Assembly: GCA_025450375.1 (NCBI GenBank)
Contig: JANWHO010000190.1
Location: 1-9,793, forward strand
DNA from: Chloroflexota bacterium
Lineage (GTDB): Bacteria; Chloroflexota; UBA5177; JANWHV01
Direction of reading: 5' to 3'
DNA: 9,793 nucleotides
The position numbers were made by a program, and so were the translations under genes. This document shows positions 1 to 7,187 of the stretch, piece after piece (position 1 is the first letter of the stretch; each line of letters opens with the position of its first letter). Under the pieces are notes generated by a model that worked only from the letters and a program-made list of their open reading frames with translations, did no database searches and was not told where the DNA came from.

Positions 1-91
1 CGCCACTAGCACAGTGAGAGACATTAGGTGTAGAGTGGGAGTACTTCGCCAGAGGACACGCCTCATGGCTCAGGCCGCGATAGTCTTTCCC

Positions 92-96
92 AGGAG
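92..96 (+). promoter_or_regulatory. Shine-Dalgarno site of the first Ig-like membrane protein gene
   Basis: AGGAG lies six bases before the ATG at 103 and decides that start. The same frame has a TAG at 31-33 and no other ATG between them. The rest of bases 1-102 shows no recognisable promoter, terminator or coding end, so the true transcription start may lie left of the window. Confidence 0.7.
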
Positions 97-102
97 TGCA
101 GG

Positions 103-1731
103 ATGGCGCCCTCGATACGCTTGGATGGCTGGCCGACCTATACCGACATCGCCCCTGGTTTGCGGCACCGTCTGGGTCTCTCGATCACCAACACCGGCCA
201 GATCGTCGATCAGTATGTTCTATCATTAACCGGCCTGGATGAGAGTTGGTATACCCTTACTCCACCCACCGTGTCACTCTTTCCCGGCGCGACCGGCCAT
301 GCCGAACTTCTCCTGCATCCTCCCCCTGGATCCGCCTCGGCGGGAGACTACCCGTTCACGGTTGCCGCGACCTCGGCCACCGACCCCGCCTTCCAGGCAG
401 CCCGCGAATCCGGGATCAGGATCAGTAAGGTTGGCAATCCGGCCATCGATCTGCGGCCACTCCGGGTGGAAGGGCGCCGAGCGGCGTTTACGGTGAAATG
501 GAAGAATCCCACCAACAGTCCTTACTCGGTTCTACTGGCGGTACGGGACGCCGAGGACGGCCTCCGAACCATGATCGACCCCGAAGGACCCGTCCCCGTC
601 CCGCCGGGACAGGAACGATCGGTTCGGGTGTCGGTGTGGCCAAAGCGGGGCGAAACGGTTGGGCCCCCTCATCCCTACGATATTGAGTTCCGCGGCCTCC
701 GCCCAGGGAGTGAGGATCTCCTCGAACCGGCGCTGAAACGCTCCAGTCAGTTCATCTATCTTCCTCCGATGCGCGCCCTTGCGCTGCCCAGGTGGCTCCG
801 GCGGCTGCCGATCTGGGCCCTCCTGGCTCTCCTGCTATTCTTGCTCGCCCTTCTCTTTCTCGCCGGTCGCGGCACCGGGAACGTTATCGCGGGCAGCAAC
901 CCTTCAAACGTCCCCCGATCCGCCACCGCGGCCCTGTCACCCACTCAAGCACGCGCGACCCAGATTCCTACCCCGAAGCCCACCCAGATTCCGCCGCCTA
1001 CCATAGAGTCATTTGGGATTCAAGTTGGACCGAAGGGTGGCGCGTCAATTGCCTGGCGGATCAAGGGGGCGCTCAAGGTCGACCTTGGCGGCCGGGTCGT
1101 CGGGCAGTCCGGTCAGCAGGCGATCACCGTGACGGCGCCCCGCACGCTTGTCCTGACCGCGTCGAACGGTGGTAGTACCGTGGTACGGTTCCTCCGAGTG
1201 GTTCCCCCCCCAGTGCGAACGCTCTCCCTTGTCGCCCCTCCACAGCGGATCGGGTCGCCCGAGATTCGCCAATTCTCCGTCCATGTCAATCCCCATACCG
1301 GCATACCGACTCTGGCCTGGCAAGTGTTGGGGGCTGACGCGCGGCTCCTGAATAAGAAAGCCGTGGCCCCGAAGGGGAGCGAAACCCTGATGCCGGCCGG
1401 TCCACGAAAGTATGTTCTTCAAGCGAGGAACGCCGCCGGCATCACCACGTCCATGCTGTCACTGCCTCCTGATCCGCGGGCCCAATCCGGCGCCTCAGTG
1501 CTTCAGCTTCCCTCAATTGCAACTTTCACCCTTCAGCACCTCCACGCTGGGCAGCCGTATGTCCTGGTCTGGCGGGTCACCAACGCGGTATCCGCGCGGT
1601 TAAACGGGGCGGCGGTGCCATTCTCCGGGCGCCACGTCCTCCGCCCGCCCCTGGCATCTTCCCGCTACACTCTGATTGCCCGAAACCCAAATGGTCAGAT
1701 CGTAAGTTCCGTGCGGATTCTGGTGACATGA
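103..1731 (+). CDS. Single-pass membrane protein: two N-terminal COG1470-like Ig domains, TM helix, three outer Ig-like repeats
   Basis: The 542-residue protein has no N-terminal signal peptide. Residues 1-110 and 112-200 form two beta-rich, Ig-like domains of the COG1470 / actinobacterial 'hydrolytic protein' type. Landmarks are IVDQY (34-38), W49, SLFPG (58-62), AGDYPF (80-85) and RDAEDG (148-153). LPRWLRRLP then leads into a transmembrane helix at about 237-254. The positive charges precede the helix and the following residues are nearly neutral, so the N-terminus is predicted inside and the C-terminus outside. A Thr/Pro/Ala linker (about 262-297) follows, then three repeats of about 70 residues (about 298-368, 386-454, 470-542), each with a core Trp (318, 406, 490) followed by a V/I-x-x-A/G stretch, a short-turn segment and a closing A/T-x-N-x2-G. 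The protein contains no cysteine. The stop overlaps the next start (ATGA), which implies translational coupling. No catalytic residues are recognisable; a structural, adhesive or scaffold role is inferred. The 'hydrolytic' name in databases should not be read as evidence of an enzyme. Confidence 0.85.
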   Translation: MAPSIRLDGWPTYTDIAPGLRHRLGLSITNTGQIVDQYVLSLTGLDESWYTLTPPTVSLFPGATGHAELLLHPPPGSASAGDYPFTVAATSATDPAFQAARESGIRISKVGNPAIDLRPLRVEGRRAAFTVKWKNPTNSPYSVLLAVRDAEDGLRTMIDPEGPVPVPPGQERSVRVSVWPKRGETVGPPHPYDIEFRGLRPGSEDLLEPALKRSSQFIYLPPMRALALPRWLRRLPIWALLALLLFLLALLFLAGRGTGNVIAGSNPSNVPRSATAALSPTQARATQIPTPKPTQIPPPTIESFGIQVGPKGGASIAWRIKGALKVDLGGRVVGQSGQQAITVTAPRTLVLTASNGGSTVVRFLRVVPPPVRTLSLVAPPQRIGSPEIRQFSVHVNPHTGIPTLAWQVLGADARLLNKKAVAPKGSETLMPAGPRKYVLQARNAAGITTSMLSLPPDPRAQSGASVLQLPSIATFTLQHLHAGQPYVLVWRVTNAVSARLNGAAVPFSGRHVLRPPLASSRYTLIARNPNGQIVSSVRILVT

Positions 1732-4700
1732 GCGACTTGCCAAGCATCAGTCTGACGCCCACGCAGGCCACGACCTACCCCGGCGGCCGGGTCGAACTCA
1801 CGCTTTCAGTGGAGAATAAAAGTCAGATTGTCGACCGCTATCGGATAGAGGCCACCGGCGTGCCCGAGGAGTGGCGCGACCTGGCGGCCGTGAGCGTTCC
1901 CCTCTTCCCAGGCGACAAAAAGCAGATGCGCTTTAGCCTCGCGCCGCCGGAGGGGCTGGCGACCGGGGCGGGCACGTATCCAATTACCATTACCGCCACC
2001 AGTGAGGCGGAACCCCTTCTCCGGACGTCGGTGGAATTTAGTCTGGTCATTCAACCGACGGGAACGGTCGAGTTCGACCTCTCACCCAAGCGCGTCACGG
2101 GGAAACGGGTCCGCTTCGTGGCCCGGATCCGCAATCTGACCAACGGTCCGCAATTATTTACCCTGATGGCCCGAGACAGTGAGGATGGACTGCGTTTCGT
2201 GCCTGATGTCGAGGGCTCGCTTACCCTTCCTCCGGGCGGCCAGCGGGCGGTTTCACTTGAAACCTGGCCCAAGAAACGTGAGACCATTGGTGAGCTTCAT
2301 CCATACGAGATCGAGGTCTGGGCTCTCAAACGCGGCGAGTCACCCGAGGCGCCCCCGAACCCAGCTCTCCTGAGACGGGCGACTTTTGTCTATGAACCGC
2401 GCTTCACTTCGCTCTCGCTGCCCCTTTGGTTGCGCCGCCTGCCCCGCTGGTTACTTCTCCTCCTCTTGCTCCTCCTCCTCCTGCTCATATTTCTAGCCGG
2501 GGCGCGCACTACCGCCGCCGTGCATCGGCGGCCCGTCCGCGCCGTCGTCCCTACCGCGTTACCCGCTACGCTTCCGGCTCTCCGGCTCACTCCCGCCACC
2601 ATCTCGGGGCCGCCTCCTTCGATCAGCTCTCTTACCATCGCGCCACTGCCGAATGGTTCAGCGCGGGTGCAATGGGTAACGAGCCACGCGACCGAGGTGC
2701 TCCTTGATTTGCGCCTCGTGGCGGACATCGGGCAGGCAACCATACCGCTTACCACCAGCCGCACCCTGAGTCTGACCGCCACGAGCCCAGCCGGCACGAC
2801 TTCCCGATTGCTCATGCTCCAGCCATCGCAGACCCAAGCGACTGGCAAGGCCGTCCCAGCGGCCCAGTATCTCCCGCAAGTCAAACGGCTTACTTTGGGA
2901 CTGAATCCGCGCGGACACGCCGCGCTGCTGGTCTGGCAGGTAACCTCAGCGCGGCAGGTGACGCTCAACGGTCGGAAGGTATCCCAGAGTGGGAGCCAAG
3001 CCGAACCTGCCGGGCCCGCTACATACCGACTCCGAGCCGCCAACCTGTACGGCGATGTTACGGCTACGCTGTTGGTTGTTGGAGACCCGAAGGCAAATCC
3101 AATTCGGACGACCCAGGTAGCGTTGGCTTCGCCGCGAATCGTGGCGTTCGCCGCCGGGCCGGCAGCGGTGATCGGCGTCACCGAACTGCGCTGGCAAACC
3201 ACGGGCGCCCACCTCGTGCTCCTCAATGGGAAGCGGGTTGGACTCTCAGGTAGATTGCAGGTTGGCGCGCGGCGCGCGGGAGAGCTCTTTACCCTGGAAG
3301 CGAGTAATGGCTTTATACGCCGTGAGGCCCGTTTGCGTGTGTCCTATGCTGGTGGGGCCACCACGGCGAGACTATTCAGGGTCGCCTTACCAGTGATCAA
3401 GTCGTTCGCGCTGACCGTCGGCACGTCTGGGAAGTTGGTCTCGTGGCACGTCGTCGGCGCTGTCAACGCACGGCTGGGCGGACACATAGTGTCGCTGAAT
3501 GGCCACGCGCCGCCTCCGCCGGGATCGAGAGTGCTGCTGCTGGAGGCGACTAACGATGCCGGCACAACCCGAGCCTATGTCACGGTGTCCGGACCAACAA
3601 TCACGCCAACCAGGACGCCCTCGGCCACCAGTACGAATTCTCCGACCAGCACTCCGACCCCGACAGTGGTCCGAGGCCATGGACCAGTGCCTCGCCCGAC
3701 GCACAGGCCCACCGCCACGAAGACGCTCACCCCCACGCCCGCGCGGCACCACGTTGTCCGGAGCAACACCCCCACGCCAACCCCAACTCCGTCCAGAACG
3801 CGCGTCGCGACCGCGACCCGTACGCCCACCCCGCATCCGGTCAGCCATCCGCGCCCGTCCGCGACGCCGACTCAGACCGCGACTCCAACCAGGATCCCGG
3901 CCAGCCATCCCCATCCTTCCACCGCGACCGCCACACGGATTCCCAGTCATACCCCAGTGCCGGCGACTCACACCCCGGCACCATCGATTCATTTTGTCCC
4001 GACCTTGACTCCCACGCGGACGGCCACGGCCACCAAACCGCCTCCGACCAAGACTCCCACCCGGACTCCCACCCGAGTGCCCGCCACCAGGACGGCCACG
4101 CGCACCCCGACGCTGGTTCCTCCCACGCGAACCGCGACCCGCACGCCGGTGCCGCCAACCGCCACCGCCACGGCGACCCCCGTGCCGCCCACCCCTACCT
4201 GGACGCCTACCTGGACGCCCACTTTGACAGCTACCAACACACCGGTGCCACCGACGGATACGGCCACGGATACGCCAACCAATACCGCGACCGTGGTACC
4301 GCCGTCAATTGACGTGGGGCCCAACCCACTTATCCTGTCGCATCCGCTTAACACCCCCGTCAACCTACCTATCGAGGGAACGCTCACCATCACCAATACT
4401 GGTCCAGGTGTACTCACCGGTCCCATTCAGGTATCGCTGACCGCGAACGGGACCTCGCAACTTACCCTGACCACTAGCCCGAATCCATGCGCGGGCGTCT
4501 CCTCGCTTCCCGTGGGCTCGACCTGCACCACCACCGTGGTTTTCAAGGGCTGCTACAACGGCAGCCCTCCAACCGCGACCCTGAACATCCTCGCGCCAAA
4601 CGCCGCTAACGGCACGCAAACGGTCCCAGTGGGCTTGGCGCAAGGACAAGGGCAATGCGTGCCCAGCATCTCGGTATCGCCATCCAGCGTCACCTTCGTC

Positions 4701-5039
4701 CCGTGCCCAAACGATCCCAGGTCCGGCCAATCCAACTGTTTCCTGCCGCCCGATCCGGTGCCGATCACGGTCACGAACACTGGTGGTGGCATACTCCAGG
4801 TGGGCACCGTGACAGTCACGGGTACGGATAGCCAGGGCCGACCGGAGAGCACCTTTTTCAAGGTGACGCCGAATTCTGGCTGCGGCAACATCTCGGCGGG
4901 CGGGCAGTGCACGATTACCGTCAGTTTCCCCCGCCCTGAATACTTTGCCGAAACCGCGACCCTGGTAATCGACAGCAATGCGCTAGAGGGCTCGCAATCG
5001 GTAACCTTAAACTGGCCACAGGTACCGAGTTTGGGCTAG
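1728..5039 (+). CDS. Large single-pass surface protein: Ig module, TM helix, four Ig-like repeats, Thr/Pro stalk, Cys-containing tip
   Basis: This 1103-residue paralogue of the preceding gene starts inside its stop codon (ATGA). There is no clear Shine-Dalgarno site, so it is probably translated by coupling. Residues 1-110 and 112-203 are the shared two-domain Ig module: IVDRY (34-38), PLFPG (58-62), AGTYP (81-85), RDSEDG (149-154). LPLWLRRLPRW precedes a helix (about 241-258) containing twelve consecutive leucines. Outside the membrane come four Ig-like repeats (about 297-365, 382-452, 469-540, 554-621; core Trp 316, 403, 489, 573). A Thr/Pro-rich stalk (622-858) follows, then two domains (859-1103) resembling the choice-of-anchor-D / ASPM-SPD-2-Hydin-like Ig fold, with the typical 'LPVGSTC' and 'ISAGGQC' signatures. 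All eight cysteines lie between residues 921 and 1061, which fits disulfides outside the cell. A role as a long surface fibre or sensor is inferred; no enzyme motif is visible. Confidence 0.87.
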   Translation: MSDLPSISLTPTQATTYPGGRVELTLSVENKSQIVDRYRIEATGVPEEWRDLAAVSVPLFPGDKKQMRFSLAPPEGLATGAGTYPITITATSEAEPLLRTSVEFSLVIQPTGTVEFDLSPKRVTGKRVRFVARIRNLTNGPQLFTLMARDSEDGLRFVPDVEGSLTLPPGGQRAVSLETWPKKRETIGELHPYEIEVWALKRGESPEAPPNPALLRRATFVYEPRFTSLSLPLWLRRLPRWLLLLLLLLLLLLIFLAGARTTAAVHRRPVRAVVPTALPATLPALRLTPATISGPPPSISSLTIAPLPNGSARVQWVTSHATEVLLDLRLVADIGQATIPLTTSRTLSLTATSPAGTTSRLLMLQPSQTQATGKAVPAAQYLPQVKRLTLGLNPRGHAALLVWQVTSARQVTLNGRKVSQSGSQAEPAGPATYRLRAANLYGDVTATLLVVGDPKANPIRTTQVALASPRIVAFAAGPAAVIGVTELRWQTTGAHLVLLNGKRVGLSGRLQVGARRAGELFTLEASNGFIRREARLRVSYAGGATTARLFRVALPVIKSFALTVGTSGKLVSWHVVGAVNARLGGHIVSLNGHAPPPPGSRVLLLEATNDAGTTRAYVTVSGPTITPTRTPSATSTNSPTSTPTPTVVRGHGPVPRPTHRPTATKTLTPTPARHHVVRSNTPTPTPTPSRTRVATATRTPTPHPVSHPRPSATPTQTATPTRIPASHPHPSTATATRIPSHTPVPATHTPAPSIHFVPTLTPTRTATATKPPPTKTPTRTPTRVPATRTATRTPTLVPPTRTATRTPVPPTATATATPVPPTPTWTPTWTPTLTATNTPVPPTDTATDTPTNTATVVPPSIDVGPNPLILSHPLNTPVNLPIEGTLTITNTGPGVLTGPIQVSLTANGTSQLTLTTSPNPCAGVSSLPVGSTCTTTVVFKGCYNGSPPTATLNILAPNAANGTQTVPVGLAQGQGQCVPSISVSPSSVTFVPCPNDPRSGQSNCFLPPDPVPITVTNTGGGILQVGTVTVTGTDSQGRPESTFFKVTPNSGCGNISAGGQCTITVSFPRPEYFAETATLVIDSNALEGSQSVTLNWPQVPSLG
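3591..4301 (+). repeat. Low-complexity DNA encoding the Thr/Pro stalk
   Basis: This stretch of about 710 bases encodes residues 622-858 of the large surface protein. It is built from degenerate TPT, TRTP, TATP and PVPPT units, written with C-rich ACC/ACG/ACT and CCC/CCG/CCA codons. It includes an exact 12-bp tandem duplication (CTACCTGGACGC, at 4195-4206 and 4207-4218) that encodes two TWTP units. The sequence is prone to slippage and recombination, so stalk length may vary between strains. Such stalks are common in Chloroflexota secreted proteins and usually act as extended spacers. The long open frames on the other strand here are by-products of the biased composition. Confidence 0.8.
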
Positions 5040-5046
5040 CGCCACG

Positions 5047-5096
5047 ATGAGAAGGCAGGGGGAGAGATGACCGAACCGAGCGCGATCGATGGCTAA
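5047..5096 (+). other. Possible chain of two mini-ORFs leading into the third paralogue
   Basis: An ATG at 5047 opens seven codons (MRRQGER) ending with a TGA at 5068-5070, which overlaps the ATG at 5067 as ATGA. That second ATG has the strongest Shine-Dalgarno sequence in the interval (GGGGGAG just upstream). It opens nine codons (MTEPSAIDG) ending with a TAA at 5094-5096, five bases past the ATG (5089) of the next gene. The ATG at 5089 has no good site of its own, so termination-reinitiation is plausible. Chance is also plausible because the region is short and purine-rich. Confidence 0.3.
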
Positions 5097-5979
5097 TCAG
5101 ATTGACGTGGATGTCCAACCATCCAGCCTGACCATGGCCCCGAATGTGCCTCCGGCACAGGTCTCGGTCACCATACATAATCGGGGCACGGTAGTCGATC
5201 AGTTTACCCTGTCCGTTGAAGGACTTGATGATGCCTGGTGCACGGTTCCCGCGACACCGGTGGCGCTGTTTCCCGGGGCCCGCGAGGTAGTGCGTTTCAC
5301 GGTCCGTCCAGAGGCGACCGCGCGCGCCGGTGACTACCCATTCCGGGTGGTAGTCACCTCCACGGTCGATCCGGATAATCGGCGAGAAGTGATGGTCAAT
5401 CTGAGCGTGGCAGCCAATTACCAGTTCGACCTGGATATGAACCCGAAGAAGGTGATCGGGCGGAAGGGCCGCTATACGCTGACCATGCGAAACAACGGCA
5501 ACGCCACGTTGTCCCTCGACCTGCAGGCTACCGACGACGAAGAGAACTGCCTCTACCAATTTCGACCAGAGGACGTGACCCTGGAGCCCGGACGCCGGCA
5601 AACTGTCGTCCTGACGGTACGGCCCCAGCGCTCGGGCTTTGTGGGCCAGAGGAAGGATTATGCATTTCAGGTGACGGCAAAACCGGCCCAGGGAATGGCA
5701 AAGAGCATACAGGGCCGCATCGTACACACACCCCGTTTAACAACCTGGCGGCCTGTTCGCACCATTTTCAAGCTAACAGTTATACTGGCGGCGGTGGTGG
5801 TTTTTGTCACGGCGGAAGGGGGCGTGTCCGGCATCCAACATAAGGCGCCCCAGTGGAAGGCAAGTTTCACCAAGGCCACCTGTGAGCGAATGAATCTGTT
5901 CTGTTCAACCGTCCCTCCTGCCCCAGGCGGTCACGGCACACTGCCGGCACACACAGGGAATCATGGGGCAACTCCCTGA
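5089..5979 (+). CDS. Single-pass membrane protein: COG1470-like Ig module with a short outer tail bearing a Cys pair
   Basis: The 296-residue protein repeats the two-domain module. Residues 1-108 have TVVDQF, W51, ALFPG and AGDYPF; residues 110-215 have RNNGNA, a DDEEN acidic motif and VRPQR. After 'TTWRPVR' a single helix spans about 226-242. The outer tail of about 54 residues contains C265 and C272 (CxxxxLFC) and a Pro/Gly/His-rich end with no further domain. Two more cysteines (52, 159) lie in the inner module. The start at 5089 is the only ATG in frame after the TGA at 5068 that keeps the first beta strand; it lies 49 bases past the previous stop and may depend on the mini-ORFs just upstream. 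It is closest to the next gene: both have the T-W-R-P-[VI]-R pre-membrane motif and the Cys pair, where genes 1 and 2 have WLRRLP and outer Ig repeats. Function is unknown. Confidence 0.82.
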   Translation: MANQIDVDVQPSSLTMAPNVPPAQVSVTIHNRGTVVDQFTLSVEGLDDAWCTVPATPVALFPGAREVVRFTVRPEATARAGDYPFRVVVTSTVDPDNRREVMVNLSVAANYQFDLDMNPKKVIGRKGRYTLTMRNNGNATLSLDLQATDDEENCLYQFRPEDVTLEPGRRQTVVLTVRPQRSGFVGQRKDYAFQVTAKPAQGMAKSIQGRIVHTPRLTTWRPVRTIFKLTVILAAVVVFVTAEGGVSGIQHKAPQWKASFTKATCERMNLFCSTVPPAPGGHGTLPAHTGNHGATP

Positions 5980-6082
5980 CGGCGGGAGAACTGACGAGGA
6001 TGAAGCGGCCGAGGGAGCCATGGCCGCTGGCGGTGGGTATCCAAGAAGCCAGTCAAGAGAGTGGGGATGAACGGAAGTACCT

Positions 6083-6088
6083 GGGGAG
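6083..6088 (+). promoter_or_regulatory. Shine-Dalgarno site of the fourth paralogue
   Basis: GGGGAG lies nine bases before the ATG at 6098. The 118-base gap before this gene (5980-6097) is purine-rich and has no convincing terminator or -35/-10 pair, so read-through from the genes upstream is the simplest reading. Confidence 0.55.
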
Positions 6089-6097
6089 CGTGGGAAA

Positions 6098-7168
6098 ATG
6101 GCTGAGGCGATTCGCATTTCGCTCAACCCGGATAGGCTGGTGGCGAAGCAGGATGGGGCGCCAATCGAGTCCGAGATCATCATTCAGAACGTGGGTTCCA
6201 CGGTAGACCAATACGCGGTCGAACTCGATCAGTTGCCGGCCACCTGGTATAGCCTTTCCAATGTCAGCGTGGCCCTGTTCCCACAGGACAAGGAAATAGC
6301 CAAACTGACCATCCACCCGCCACAAGGAAGCGGGACCAAGGCCGGCACCTATCCCTTCACGGTAACCGCGCTGTCGCGCGCCGACCCTTCCCAGTCGAGC
6401 CGGGCCGATGGTGTGCTCCAGATCGGGTCCGTGGCCTCCTTCGATGTGCAGATCAATCCCACGAAAATGACCGGCCGGCGGGGCAAATACGCCCTGACCA
6501 TGAAGAACGGCGGCAACGCGGACATCGAGGTCGAACTGAGCGCGGAGGACGCGGAGGACGGTTGCGGTTTCCGCTTCAACCCCAAGGTGGCGCACATCGC
6601 GGCGGGCCAGAAGGCAACCGTTGACCTGAAGGTTCGCCCTCGCCGCTCGTCCATCGCCGGGCCACGCAAGTATTTCGACTTTCAGGTGAAGGCGGCGCCC
6701 AACGCGGGCCCCGCGAAAACCGTGACCGCCCAGTTGATCCACAAGCCGTTTTTCCTTACCTGGCGCCCTATTCGTCGACTGATCTTCCTCCTATTTCTCA
6801 TCGCGATTGGCGTGGGGGTCTATGAGGTCATTGAGGCGAATCACCTGTCACTCTCCAACAGCAGCATCTGCAACCAATCCAAATTGCCCTTCTGCTCGAA
6901 CAATAACGCCGCGGCCCTGCCGACCCCGATTGGCCATGTGGCCACTGGCAAACCGAAGTTCGTTTTCGCATTTGCCGCGTTCCACTCGCATGCGCGCTCC
7001 CTGGTAGGAGATGCTTTGGAGAACGAGAGTACCTTTAAGGGAGTTGCCACCCAGTTCACCACGACCGGGATGCTCATCTATGACCACCATGATGGAGTTT
7101 CCTTCCTGGTACGTCATGACTCCACGGTGTACGAATACCGTAACGGGGTCACCGTGCAAGTTCGCTAA
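6098..7168 (+). CDS. Single-pass membrane protein: COG1470-like Ig module, Cys pair and compact C-terminal outer domain
   Basis: The 356-residue protein carries the same inner module at about 1-218: TVDQY, W50, ALFPQ, AGTYPF, KNGGNA, EDAEDG and VRPRR. 'LTWRPIRRL' then precedes a helix at about 227-242. Just outside lie C258 and C266 (CxxxxLPFC), matching the pair in the previous gene, and a short Ala/Pro linker. Residues about 286-356 form a compact domain with VGDALENES, GVATQF and a GMLIYD strand. Its pattern of 'G-x-P/A-x-E ... G-x-x-x-Q-F-x-x-G-x-L' recalls the LGFP-like segments seen in secreted Chloroflexota and Actinobacteria proteins that may contact the cell wall. That resemblance is weak and by eye only. 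It is the last gene before the strong hairpin at 7188, and probably the end of the four-gene transcript. Confidence 0.83.
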   Translation: MAEAIRISLNPDRLVAKQDGAPIESEIIIQNVGSTVDQYAVELDQLPATWYSLSNVSVALFPQDKEIAKLTIHPPQGSGTKAGTYPFTVTALSRADPSQSSRADGVLQIGSVASFDVQINPTKMTGRRGKYALTMKNGGNADIEVELSAEDAEDGCGFRFNPKVAHIAAGQKATVDLKVRPRRSSIAGPRKYFDFQVKAAPNAGPAKTVTAQLIHKPFFLTWRPIRRLIFLLFLIAIGVGVYEVIEANHLSLSNSSICNQSKLPFCSNNNAAALPTPIGHVATGKPKFVFAFAAFHSHARSLVGDALENESTFKGVATQFTTTGMLIYDHHDGVSFLVRHDSTVYEYRNGVTVQVR

Positions 7169-7187
7169 TACTCCAACCTCATGAACC

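Noticed and set aside
14..229. Open frame of 71 codons on the + strand before and inside the first gene
   Set aside because: It overlaps the well-supported CDS at 103 by 127 bases, has no ribosome site and a non-protein-like composition.
2390..3226. 278-codon open frame on the - strand
   Set aside because: Lies entirely inside the 1103-residue gene on the other strand. Composition is Arg/Ala/Gly/Ser-rich, as expected from GC-rich antisense, with no domain signature.
3387..4426. Several overlapping open frames on both strands across the Thr/Pro stalk
   Set aside because: The biased repeat codons leave few stop codons in other frames. The products are Arg/Gly, Val/Gly or Arg/Pro low complexity and none has a convincing start site.
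4921..5727. 268-codon open frame on the - strand
   Set aside because: Spans the end of gene 2, the gap and gene 3 on the opposite strand. The + strand genes have family-wide conserved motifs there, while this frame shows none.
6000..6206. 68-codon + strand frame between genes 3 and 4
   Set aside because: GAGG touches its ATG with no spacing, and it overlaps the start of gene 4 by 109 bases in another frame.
6053..6742. 229-codon open frame on the - strand
   Set aside because: Antisense to the conserved inner module of gene 4. No recognisable domain or ribosome site.
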